A stretch of 64,000 nt of DNA from Conus ventricosus (lineage: Eukaryota; Mollusca; Gastropoda; Neogastropoda; Conidae). The first letter of the stretch is position 1, and each line of letters opens with the position of its first letter. Of the stretch, positions 1 to 9,820 are shown one piece after another. The notes beneath the pieces are model-generated. The model was given only the letters and a program-made list of their open reading frames with translations, did not search any database and was not told where the DNA came from. The stretch is from positions 75,551,265-75,615,264 of the forward strand of contig CM031616.1 of the NCBI GenBank assembly GCA_018398815.1. Reading direction: 5' to 3'. Both the position numbers and the translations under genes were made by a program.

Positions 1-3000
1 AAAATTAATTTTTTTTTACATATTAAACTATCAGGAAATTTTTCCTTGCTTTTCTAAAAATCTTTTGTAGCAAACAAGCGTAAACAGCAACATTTTGCTA
101 GTCTTCAAAGTCCGTTTGGGGGCCAAAACCCGCCGGTTTTATTTTTCAGGCTTTTACCAAACATCGTGTATCCACCTTAGGCCCCAATAACACAAATGGT
201 AACAAGGTTTTCGACAGTTTTTTTCGTCTCATTTTAAAAAAAAAAATAAATTAATTTTAAAAAAAAAATGAAAACGATGAACTACACAGCACGGGGAGCC
301 TAAACCTTCCGAACTTATACTACAAATGATCAAGTTGAGACCAAGAAATTTCCCAAAAAGGAAAGGGTGATTTTTTGGGAGCAGCGGAAAAACAAAACGT
401 ACCTCGGAAAAGAATTCAGCATAGAACAATTCAAAAAGTTTGCCCACAAGACATTTTAAAGTATCAAACAGGGAGAAGCCAACTAGGAACAAAATGGGGA
501 AAAAACGTCGGGCAAACGGGTTCTTTTTTTGTACCTAAACTAGTCAGTAATTTTCTCCCATTTTTAATTTGAAAAGGGGGGGCTTTATGTATGATTTAAC
601 CAGGACCGTTTTAAAATAAACATTAGAGGGGCCTAGGGGGGTACGTATTCGATTGGGAAAATTGTTTTCGCCAGTGACGCAGGATTAATTACTTTTAAAA
701 CATATAAAGTTTGTTTCCCTTTAAAATGAGGCCCAAAAATCACAGAATCAAAAAACATTGAATCCAGGAGAAAGGCCATTGAGAAGCATTGGGGGTTTAA
801 GAGGGAAAAAAATTAGCGAGTGGAACAACAAAGAAAATTAAGTTACAGAAAAAACTCATCATGAAAAAAAAACACCGCCAACGCCAGAAAAATTATTTAA
901 GCCCGCTAAAAAACTCCATGTGTTCAAGGGGCCCCACACCAAAATCTTTAGGGGAAAATTGAATAAAACGTTGCATTTTTGGGGGCCCTTTCTGCTGCTG
1001 GGGGCGGGTTTTTACGGTTTTAAAAATATAAAACAAAGCGGCAAAAACCCAAAGCCCAAAAAATTCCCCCCCCTAAAACAGAGCCGAACACAAAATATCC
1101 AGAACCGCCCAAAAACAAAAAATTTTTTGATCCATTTTAAATCAATAATATTTTAAGAATTTTAAAATTTTTTTGAAAAAATAGATCATGGCATATTTTT
1201 ATTTTTTAAAATAGGAGTCATAAAAAAGACAGGAGTCTTAAAAAACTTTCCATTTTCCAGAATTGTAATCAATCGGTTGCTTAGGATGAAAAAAACTTCT
1301 TTTAAATCTTGCTGACCGTTTCGTGCAGAGGGCGCTGAGCAAACATCCTCAAAAGATGACGCTTTTTTGAGGCGGTTGTCTATATTAAAATCTACTATTT
1401 TTAAAATAAAAACATAATGTATTGTTTTTTTTTTTTACAATTAAAGAACATAAAAACTTGGTTGTACTTAAGGGGGAAATAATTGACTTAAGAAGAAGAG
1501 GGGTTGACAAGAACTTTTTAAGAACTTGAGGTAAATTAATTTAAAAACAATTAAGAACTTGGGGTACTTGATTTAAAAACTTTAAATTTAAAGGGCTTGG
1601 GGGGGAAATTTAAAAAAAAAACTTAATTTAAAGGCTTGGGTGACTTGGGGGTGAAGGGGTTAATTCTCAAGTGAACTGGGGCCACTTTTCTTGTGACGAA
1701 GACCGCAACTAGGCAAAAAGTTCCCACTTGATCCTTGACCCAGTTTGCCGCTAGCTTTGCAGGTCAAGATCACAGTAGGTCGTTTGACCTAGTTCCTGCT
1801 GTGCTCCCTTTTTCTCAACCAGCTTGCAACTGGTTTGGCAGAGTTACAGCTTATTGCGTAGCCGGCTTTTTTGGCGGCTCAACGCCCTAGTACACCTCAT
1901 TGTAAAATTTTGGACATTTTTTAAAGGGGAAAAGTGCTGGCTACAACACTCCTCCATACGGTAGATTACAAGGTCTGCCTAGCCCATCTAGTTGTTTCCA
2001 GAACACCTGGAAATCGTTATTTATTTCAAAGCCTAAGAGCTTGACGTTTGCTACACATTCATTTATACTGATTTCCAGCTTGTGAAAATTTGGATATTAA
2101 AAAACCCAAAAAGTTAAAAAGTTTTCTAGCATACAAACAGCAAAGGGAGACGGCGAAGCTTTACTTGAAACGGGGGAAGAAAAGGGCCTTTTTTAGAAAA
2201 ACCGTTCGGATCCGAACGGGTTTTTGGGCAGTCCCCCAGACTTGAAAGGGTGAGTAAGATCATTTTTGGAAAAACCTTCGGATCCGAACGTTTTTCTAAA
2301 AAAGCGAAGCAGGACTGAGGCAGGGGACAAGAACTATTTTAGATACCGTTCGGACCAACGGGTTTTGGGGCACCTCAAGTTGAAACAATCAGACTTCAGA
2401 TTGCCAGAAATTTTTTGAATTTTTCTTTTCCAACAGTAGGGTTTGAATTTTTATGGCTTTTTTCAGTAAACACAAAACTCATTCCCTTTTTTTTAACCAG
2501 GAAAGTGGAAAAAACTTTGACAGCAAATCATCCTTCTTGCATAGAATATAATGAGACTTTTTCTTTAAAAAAGATGTCCAGAGCTTTTTTGTTTTTTTTT
2601 TTTGAAACACTTGTTTTGCTTTTCCAAGCTGATAACCCAAAAACAGTGAATGGCATAATTTTTTGTTGATTAAATTTCACAACCTTCCAGCTTTTCCTTC
2701 ACAAAAGAATCATGTCATGAAACCTTTTTCACATTTAAAATTTTTCAAAACAACCCAAATACACATCCTCACTTGTACAATTTTCCCCCCAAAAAAAGTA
2801 TCCCCTCGGTTATTGCATATAGTTGTGTCTTTTTTAAAATTCAGAAAAGCCAGGCTGCTTTTTTTTTTTTTTGGTTGTTTTTCGCGCCTTTTTTTCTTAG
2901 CTGAGGGAGGTTATCATATCAGCAGAATTTAATAGATCGTCAATAGCTTCTTGTTGCTCCACATTAAAAAGGGGAACTTCGGGCAAAAGAAAAATTTTTT

Positions 3001-3263
3001 TTAAGTTCTGATCAATCCTTTTAGGCGCCAAGCATTCTAAAAATTTGTTTTGTCAATTCTTTCGTATTCTGAAATCATTCAAACTGTCCTTCCATTTTTT
3101 AAGATATCAATATTAACACCAACAGCAGAAATACCCCCCACATACATTTCCCAATCCAATCCCAAAAATTTTAAAATCAACCTTTTCTCCAGAAAACACT
3201 ACAACTTTCCCGCTCAACAGGCAATGAAAATACGAGACCGGCTGCCTTAAGCCCCCGCACTTA

Positions 3264-3268
<5 letters not shown>
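1..3268. other. Low-quality AT-rich sequence, no gene seen
   Basis: The stretch is dense in A, T and C homopolymer runs with short open frames only; none gives a recognisable protein. It contains a palindromic motif GTTCGGATCCGAAC near 2205 and 2273 with a decayed third copy near 2346. The texture (stretched homopolymers, indel-like noise) suggests unpolished long-read consensus rather than a different genome compartment. It ends in a 66-base C run. It may be the intron upstream of exon A, but nothing here proves that. Confidence 0.5.

Positions 3269-3334
<66 letters not shown>
3269..3334. repeat. Poly-C run of 66 bases
   Basis: Uninterrupted C homopolymer separating the noisy left flank from cleaner sequence. 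It could be a real G/C tract or an assembly artefact at a read junction. Confidence 0.9.
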
Positions 3335-3335
<1 letters not shown>

Positions 3336-3625
3336 TGGTCGGCTGTAACATCAGCCCATCGCGTGATCGTCATGTCTGGCCACGTAGTAAGTAATCGGAT
3401 AGTGCGGAGTCCTTAGGCAGGTCGACAGTTAGCATTTGTATATGGGGTGCGTTCAGCGGCTGCTGCTTTTCCCCTACGTTACACTATGGGGTATGTTCAG
3501 CCACTGCTGCTTTCCCTACGTTACTCTCTGAAAAGTTTTGTAAATTAGTTTTGAAAACGGATAACCCTACACAGTATGTTTGTTTGTAGGGTCGTTATTT
3601 TTTTGGTTATTGAAGTCTTACTTGT

Positions 3626-3714
3626 CAGAGAACTATAAAATGCCGCTTCTAGAGTCGCCCGGTCGAAACTGGTTGAGACCGGGTAAGCTAGAAGCGGCAT
3701 TTTATAGTTCTCTG
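3626..3714. repeat. Perfect 27-bp inverted repeat (hairpin) before exon A
   Basis: Arms 3626-3652 and 3688-3714 are exact reverse complements. Inside the 35-base loop a second short stem, CCCGGTC with GACCGGG, is also possible. The right arm ends 23 bases before the first base of exon A, so the hairpin would lie over the expected branch-point region if exon A is real. Confidence 0.9.
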
Positions 3715-3737
3715 GGTGTCACACGGTTGTTGTGCAG

Positions 3738-3875
3738 ATGATGAAGCAGGAGGGGCGGGGGGGGAAGGCGGACAAGGGGAGGAAGGACCGCCTGCAGGAC
3801 AGCCCCGGCATGGAGGGCGACGACCTCAACCTCCACTGCCTGGACTACACCGTGCAGGAGCTGGAGTTCACTATG
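3738..3875 (+). CDS. DCDC1: DCDC1-like exon A (charged segment leading into DCX domain)
   Basis: The exon is 46 codons, phase 0 at both ends, preceded by TTGTGCAG and followed by the donor GTGAGC. It encodes a Lys/Arg/Gly-rich start (MMKQEGRGGKADKG) and an ordered end, LDYTVQELEFTM, that joins in frame to the DCX sequence of exon B. The high G+C and codon bias match the other exons and contrast with the AT-rich flanks. The two leading ATG codons sit directly at the acceptor, so they are probably internal methionines and not the translation start. The acceptor tract is poor and a perfect hairpin lies just upstream, so the exact 5' border is less certain than the 3' border. Confidence 0.55.
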
Positions 3876-4369
3876 GTGAGCAACAGGGGTCAATAGGAAG
3901 AGAATGTATCGTAGGTACGGTCAACTTTTGAGGTCAGTTGTATAATTTTTTTTAACTTTTATTTTATTTTTAGCTCGTTTCCTTTTTATTTATTTATTTT
4001 TTTTGCTTTTGCTTTTTCTGGCCTTTTCAGTGAAGTCTGTCCCACACCTTTAATTCAGGCTTCCCATACACAGCCACACCCAGGTTCTTTCTATTATAGT
4101 CTCTGCAGCTTGCAGACCAAAGCTGCTACTGAGTTCCATGAGCAGTCCTCAACAAAGCCTGTTCTGGTCTTACATTCACAGGAGACTACCTGTGTACTGA
4201 GCCCCCTCTAAGCCTCTGGTGAGGGTAGTCATCGTCTAGTCACTGAGCGAGCATAAATGAAGATCCCTCTCATGTGGGCTTCTGAGCCTCAAGGTCTCTG
4301 GCACCGATGCTGGTTGAAAGGTGGACGATGCTGTCCTAAGACCATCGCAGGGCGTTCTGTTGCCGCTCG

Positions 4370-4530
4370 TTCAACAACGGTGCCCATGACCTTGCTGACC
4401 TTGGAGACTTCGACGTGAACTCATGACATGCATGGACATGGAGAGGAAGTCAAAACTGAGGTCACCACAAGAAAAGAGCACGAAGGGCGAGTGAATAGAA
4501 GACTTCCTTTTAAACATGACGATACACCAG
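4370..4530 (-). repeat. Unnamed interspersed repeat, fragment (copy 1)
   Basis: On the minus strand this segment resembles 52600-52680 and 63340-63420, sharing 'tgacctcagttt' and a neighbouring 'cccttc.tgc' block. It is one of at least six pieces of the same family in the window. The family is not identified. Confidence 0.45.
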
Positions 4531-4707
4531 TAAGAATGGTGAAGGTTGTCCAAGCTCCAGGTTGGTCTGAGACTCCTTGATGGGGGGGGGGGGGGGGGGG
4601 GGGGGGTACTCCGTGTTTCTTTCATGACGTAATTCAGCGTCAGCCACATGCATGCCAACACATACAGCACTGGTCAGAAAATTTCAGCAACGCTCAGACA
4701 CACTGAG

Positions 4708-4977
4708 GGGAGAAAACCCTGCTGTGTGTTCCCAGGAGGGAGAAAGCCCTGCTGTGTGTTCCCAGGAGGGGAGAAAGCCCTGCTGTGTGTTCCCAGGAGG
4801 GGAGAAAGCCCTGCTGTGTGTTCCCAGGAGGGGAGAAAGCCCTGCTGTGTGTTCCCAGGAGGGGAGAAAGCCCTGCTGTGCGTTCCCAGCCTTCAGGATT
4901 GAGAGTGCTGCTCAGTATGACCTCCCTGCTGTGCGTTCCCAGCCTTCAGGATTGAGAGTGCTGCTCAGTATGACCTG
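4708..4977 (+). repeat. 31-bp minisatellite followed by a 53-bp duplication
   Basis: About six near-identical 31-bp units containing CCCTGCTGTGTGTTCCCAG run from 4708 to about 4890. The last unit grades into a 53-bp segment present twice in tandem (4871 and 4924). The two overlapping open frames here (84 and 110 codons) are simply this array translated. Confidence 0.9.
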
Positions 4978-5158
4978 GCCATGACCAGAAAATTCCCACA
5001 GACATGTACCTAGGATAATGTTCAGAACCAGCACCTCCAAAGCCTCTAGCGTCGTGTTTGTTTTTTGATTTTAGGTTTATCTGTATATACCTTTGATGAT
5101 GCTCAAGACCACGACCTTCAAAGCTGTCAGAGTCCTTTTTGTTTTTTTTTATTTTAGG

Positions 5159-5265
5159 TTTATCTATATCTATCTATTTCTATCGATCTGTCTCTCTATC
5201 TATCTGTCTATCTGTCTATTTCTATCTGTCTGTCTACTTATCTATCTATCTATCTATATCCCCCT
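5159..5265 (+). repeat. (TATC)n / (TGTC)n microsatellite
   Basis: Imperfect tetranucleotide run of TATC, TGTC and TTTC units inside intron A-B. Confidence 0.85.
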
Positions 5266-5400
5266 TTGATAATGTTTAAAACCATGACCTTCGAAGCTAC
5301 CAGGGTCCTTTATGTTTTAGATATCATGCTTATCTGTTTATTCATTTATTGATTGATATATCCCTCTTCTCCTGATTTTTATTTATTTTTTTTTTTTCAG

Positions 5401-5647
5401 TTTCTGGACAGCTGCACGCTGATCCTCAACCTCCCGTTTGCTGCTCGCCGGCTGTTTGACGAGACAGGAGAAGAGCACTTCACCCTGCAGTCGCTGAAGC
5501 GTGACCAGCTGGTGTTCGTGTCATGCGGGGAGGGGTGGAGTGACCCTAAAATGACGCGGGAGGAGCAGCAGCGCCGCATCTTGCTGTCGCAGCTCTCGTC
5601 GGACGTGGGGAAGATTCGGCAGTACTGTTCTCAGCGGAATCCTGAGG
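5401..5647 (+). CDS. DCDC1: DCDC1-like exon B (doublecortin domain, C-terminal part)
   Basis: The exon follows a long T tract and TTTTCAG and ends at GAG G|GTGAGAG, phase 0 in and phase 1 out. It encodes FLDSCTLILNLPFAARRLFD, then DETGEEHFTLQSLKRDQLVF and VSCGEGWSDP. The pattern 'AARRLFD..G.....L..L.RDQLVFVSCGE.W' is that of a DCX domain end, in which the beta-grasp fold closes with a strand before a conserved Gly-Glu. The following KMTREEQQRRILLSQL is a predicted helix linking to exon C. The donor continues into (GA)n, so the splice site itself sits at the edge of a microsatellite. It is one of the most secure exons in the window. Confidence 0.85.
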
Positions 5648-7195
5648 GTGAGAGAGAGAGAGAGAGAGAGAGAGAACATGTTGTGCTAGTTTGCAGTGAT
5701 AAGATGGACTGCTAGAGCTTTGTTTTGTTTGTGTCGTTGTTTAGTGCTGCAATGACGTGGTGAGGAATGTGTCATCGTAACATATTGTTCCATTGTATGC
5801 CAGGATGTCATGACAGACACGTGAACAACAGCCATTGTTGTTGTTGCTGTGTGTTCATCACAGCACTACAGCATCAGATTAATAGGGAATACATGGCAGT
5901 GTTCCCTCCAAATATCCTGGTGCATTCTGGGCGTTTGTGTCTCTCCGTAACTCTCCAAATGTTTAAAGTGAACTCTAATCTGGTGCAGTGATACTGACCT
6001 TCAGTGTGCTAAGACACAAAGAGATGGCTTCAGCTCTGATCACGTCTGCTCATTGGTTGACCTGGGATACTGACCTTCAGCGTGCTGAGACACAAAGAGA
6101 TGGCTTCAGCCCCGATCACATCTGCTCATTGGTTGACCTGGGAGCTTGGATAAATCCTGCCCCACACTTCACCCACCTGGTGCCACTGGGATTTGAACCC
6201 ACGACTCTCACAGTGATGATCCTCTCTTTGGCCACTCAGAACTTGCGCATATGTAAATTGTGAGCTCTGTGAAGCCAATTGCATGAGCTACCAAAGAATC
6301 TGGAGGAGTTTCCAGGAGAGTGTGCGCAAGTGCATATATTTTGAAGTGTTGCTTTAAAATAGACCCAACTCACGCCATTTCCCCCTTAAAAACCCCTCAT
6401 TGTAAAGTTCCACATTTAGATCATCTGATGACCAACCAGCAAGTGTGCTAGCGTTGCAAACATTTTTGACGGTGACTGTGATGAAGAAAATGAAACAAAA
6501 CATCTTTTTAAGAACGAAGCTGCCTCCAGACTGTGCGATTCATGATTTCAGAAAACGTTCTGCTGCGTAGTAATAACAGACCTGTTTACCCATACGATTT
6601 TGCCATATTTTGTACATATTTGGCGAAAATATGACAAATTCGACAAATTGAAAAGAAATTTGTTGTAAAAAATTCTGAAGACAAAGGTGGTGCATTATCA
6701 AAAACCTTTTCAAGTTTGTCTGGAGACAAAGTTTTTGAGCGGTAATTGAACTTGTGGACAATATCTGCGGCAGAGGCTTTGACCAAAGAGCGACAACTCT
6801 TGCTAACTTCTGCACTCAAAACGTCAAAAAACTGGCAAGAGAGCATGAGCCTGTGTCAAAGTATGCTGATGAATGGGGGTTTGAAAGTAATTTGTGTCAG
6901 AAAGAACCTGTTATCCGTAGTCATTGCAAGATCAGGTGGTGACGACTGGCAAGAAGCGTCTGCAATGTGATGGCAGGTGAAAACAAAATCAAGGACCCTC
7001 CCTTCTTCTTCCTGATTTTACAGAAATTTGGAATTTTATACACACACTTTGTAGAAAATATGCTCGTTTTCACTGACAAGTACACTGAAAGCAGTTTTAG
7101 GGTCGACAGATGTGTCATAATGAAAACAAGTAGATTCTACCCACAAAAAAAAAGCCAATGTTTTGATAATGCCGTAATGTTTATTTTCCTCTCAG
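5648..7195 (+). other. Intron B-C
   Basis: It begins with (GA)n at the donor, and carries a minus-strand tRNA-related SINE with an internal tandem duplication (about 5985-6250). From about 6300 to 7180 it is AT-rich sequence in which short frames exist on both strands, but I recognise no protein. It ends in TTTTCCTCTCAG. Confidence 0.55.
5985..6250 (-). mobile_element. tRNA-related SINE with internal duplication
   Basis: Read on the minus strand, a pol III B-box-like GGTTCAAATCCC (6189-6200) is followed by a body with 'GGTGGGTGAAG' and 'CTCCCAGGTCAACC', resembling SINEs common in molluscs. The distal body is present twice in tandem with a spacing of about 75 bp (about 5990-6064 and 6065-6140). 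The A box is decayed. Family assignment is from memory. Confidence 0.5.
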
Positions 7196-7371
7196 ACTTC
7201 CTGCTGGAGGTGGAAGGGAGGCTGGCACCAGGTTCCCACCTGGTTCTGGGAATGGAGTGGAAGGGGAACGCTGAGCTCCCGACGCATTGGACAGAGTCTG
7301 AAAACAACGTGCGCCAGAGCTCGGACCTTCAGGACGAGGACACCGAAGACACCAGTGGCATGTGGGTGCAG
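7196..7371 (+). CDS. DCDC1: DCDC1-like exon C
   Basis: The acceptor is TTTTCCTCTCAG. Phase 1 in (G+AC gives Asp) and phase 0 out, ending GTG CAG|GTGGTT. It encodes FLLEVEGRLAPGSHLVLGME, then a polar and acidic segment rich in Asp and Glu that ends EDTSGMWVQ. No domain is recognised beyond its place between the DCX and ricin-type parts. The last roughly 20 coding bases plus the donor recur about seven times in the next intron (8946-9240), which supports the border as drawn and makes the exon end unusual. Confidence 0.7.
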
Positions 7372-7439
7372 GTGGTTTTTGTACTCCCAGTTCTTATAGA
7401 ACAGGGAGTTCTTTAGAATGGGAATGAAGAAATGCTGTC

Positions 7440-7487
7440 TGTGTGTGTGTGTGTGTGTGTGTGTCTGTCTGTCTGTCTGTCTGTCTG
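7440..7487 (+). repeat. (TG)n(TCTG)n microsatellite
   Basis: A short compound microsatellite about 70 bases after the exon C donor. Confidence 0.9.
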
Positions 7488-7529
7488 TGTGTTATGTATG
7501 TCCGTGGTCAAAATGTGTTCCACTCGCTC

Positions 7530-7830
7530 CAGACAAAACTACTGGGTCGATCTTTCTGAAAATTTGTACAAATGTTCATTATGGGTCAAGGATGATGCCC
7601 GATGTTTTAGTTTACCGTTACAGCCGTTACTAACGGCTGTAACGGCCTGTAACGGGGTTTTTTCTTTATGGAATATCTCCGAAAGTACTTGGCCGATCTT
7701 TGTGAAAATTAGCAGGTATGTTCATTATGGGTCACAGATGATGCCTGATGTCTTAGTTTGCCCCGTTATAGCCGTTACTAACGGTTGTAACGGTTTTTCT
7801 TCTTTATGGAATATCTCAGAAAGTACTTGG
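7530..7830 (+). repeat. Two tandem ~150-bp units with perfect palindromes
   Basis: The phrases 'gttcattatgggtca', 'ggaatatctc' and 'agtacttggcc' recur with a spacing of about 150 bp. Each unit carries a palindrome of CCGTTA and TAACGG elements. In the first it is exact: arms 7615-7629 and 7631-7645 around one central base. Confidence 0.8.
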
Positions 7831-7919
7831 CCAATTTATAAGCGGTTTGGATGATCTTGTGACAAATCGGATCCTCTGTCCATATGTAAGTGGTGTAATG
7901 CTGAAAATGGATTAAACAA

Positions 7920-8690
7920 CCGTTAAAAACCGTTATTCTGCCGTTATTTCTTATATATAGGTGGATTTTAATGAAATTTGGTATATAGAAAGGTTATCAC
8001 ACACAAATGGCACTTCTATATATAGTGTTCCAAAATTTGACCGTTAAAAACCGTTATTCTTGACATATTGTCCAATTTGGATGAAATTTGATATGTACAC
8101 AGGCTTTAGCCCAGTAAGGACTAAAATACCGGTTTCAAAAGTGTATATCGGTTATATAACCGTTAAAACCGTTATTTTGCTGTTATTTCTTATATATTGG
8201 TGGGTTTTAATGAAATGTTGTATATAGAAAGGTTATCACACACAAATGGCACTTCCATGCAGTGTTTCAAAATCTGACCGTTAAAAACCGTTATTCTTGA
8301 CATATTGTCCGATTTGGATGAAATTTGGTATGTACACAGGCTTTAGCCAGTGAGGACTAAAATACTGGTTTCAAAAGTGTATATCGGTTATATAACCGAT
8401 AAACCGTTATTTTGCCGTTATTTTTTATATATTGGTGGATTTTAATGCAATTTTGTATATAGAAAGGTCATCACACACAAATGGTACTTCCATGCAGTGT
8501 TTCAAAATCTGACCGTTAAAAACCGTTATTCTTGACATATTGTCCGATTTAAATGAAATTTGGTATGTACACAGGCTTTAGCCCAGTGAGGACTAAAATA
8601 CCAGTTTCAAAAGTGTACATCCGTTAAAAATGTTATTTTGCCATAATTTCTTATCTCACAAAGCACTTGGCCGATTTATAAGCGGTTTGG
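7920..8690 (+). repeat. ~240-bp tandem repeat, about 3 units
   Basis: The blocks 'gaccgttaaaaaccgttatt', 'cttgacatattgtcc', 'gtatgtacacaggcttta' and 'gaaaggttatcacacacaaa' recur at intervals of about 240 bp with small differences. The region is AT-rich and has no long open frame. Confidence 0.85.
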
Positions 8691-8724
8691 AAAACTGGGA
8701 GTACGTTTATATGCTTCGCATCTT

Positions 8725-8935
8725 GTTTCTTTTTTTGTGGGTGCCAGTGGTTTTTTCGGCACAGTGGGTTTTTCTTTTTTTTTGTGGGTGCCAGTGGTTT
8801 TTTCGGCACAGTGGTTTTTTCTTTTTTTTTTGTGGGTGCCAGTGTTTTTTCGGCACAGTGGTTTTTTCTCTTTTTTGTGGGTCCCAGTGTTTTTTTCGGC
8901 ACAGTGGTTTTTTTTTTTTTTTTTGTGGGTGCCAG
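8725..8935 (+). repeat. ~44-bp minisatellite (T-rich, GTGGGTGCCAGTG core)
   Basis: About five units with the core GTGGGTGCCAGTG, TTTTTTCGGCACAGTGG and variable T runs. It grades directly into the exon-derived array that follows; the core resembles the 'gtgggtgcaggtgg' of that array. Confidence 0.9.
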
Positions 8936-8945
8936 TGGTTTTTTC

Positions 8946-9240
8946 CTTTGAAGACACCAGTGGCATGTGGGTGTAGGTGGTTTTTTTCCTTTGAAGACAC
9001 CATTGGCATGTGAGTGCAGGTGGGTTTTTCCTTTGAAGACACCAGTGGCATGTGAGTGCAGGTGGTTTTTTCCTTTGAAGACACCAGTGGCATGTGAGTG
9101 CAGGTGGTTTTTTCTTTGAAGACACCAGTGGCATGTGGGTGCCAGTGTTTTTTGCCTTTGAAGACACCAGTGGCATGGGAGTGCAGTGGTTTTTTCCTTT
9201 GAAGACACCAGTGGCATGTGGGTGCCGGTGGTTTTTTTCC
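8946..9240 (+). repeat. Array derived from the exon C 3' end and donor
   Basis: About seven units of roughly 42 bp, each beginning GAAGACACCAGTGGCATGTG and ending in 'cag gtggtttttt' or a variant, then 'cctt'. This is the last part of exon C plus its 5' splice site and first intron bases (7346-7380), repeated 1.6 kb downstream. Some units retain the CAG|GTGG donor context, others have GTAGGTGG or altered bases. The long frames on either strand here are translations of the array. Confidence 0.9.
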
Positions 9241-9394
9241 TTTTCTTTCTCCTTTTTTGTGGGTGAAAGTTGACTGTTGGCTGCCATAGTCTTTGTGATT
9301 GAAAGGGGGGGGTTTCGGGGTGTGATTTTTTTTGCTTGTTGATTTCTGGTTTGATGTTGTTTCTATTGTGAGGTTAAGAATTGTGATGTGTGTG

Positions 9395-9441
<47 letters not shown>

Positions 9442-9820
9442 TGCGTGCATGCGTGCGTGTGGTGTGTTTTAGTGAGTGTGTTTGAGTTCATGCACGCATG
9501 TTTGTGTGAAAGATGCAGTTTATGTGTGCCCAGAATCACTTTTTTAATTTTTCTCTTCTTTTTTTTTTTGAGAGTCAAGAAAGAGAAAGAGAAAAGAAGC
9601 GTGAAAACAACTAGCAGAAAATTTGTTGTTTGTTTGTGGACAATGAAATTGCTGCTTGTTGTCTGTAAAGAAAGGAACAAGAGTGCATACACACCCCCAG
9701 CCTTAAGTTGTTGTTTTTTTAAGTAAAGAACAGGAAAAAAAAAGCAAAGAAAGAAAAAGAGAAAAGTACCCAGTATAGTTTACACACCCACGTGGTTGTG
9801 AACAGTCTCTTGGAGAGCGC
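9241..9820 (+). other. Intron C-D, spacer with (GT)n
   Basis: T-rich spacer with a (GT)n block at about 9388-9440 followed by GCGTGCGTGCATGC-type alternating sequence. I see no gene or element. Confidence 0.6.

Larger units (their letters stand above)
3876..5400 (+). other. Intron A-B
   Basis: The intron holds a minus-strand piece of the unnamed interspersed repeat (about 4370-4530), a G25 run (4582-4606), a 31-bp minisatellite, a 53-bp duplication and a (TATC)n stretch. A segment reading 'accttcaaagct...' occurs twice in diverged form near 5080-5150 and 5280-5320. It ends in a good T-rich tract and TTTTCAG. Confidence 0.6.

Noticed and set aside
6540..6970. Overlapping 60-90-codon frames on both strands in intron B-C
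   Set aside because: No protein family is recognised and frames overlap in opposite directions; perhaps an old element, but no motif supports it.
8651..9450. 188-247-codon minus frames with CHWCLQRKK repeats (zinc-finger-like Cys/His)
   Set aside because: They are the reverse strand of two minisatellites; the Cys/His spacing does not form a finger motif.
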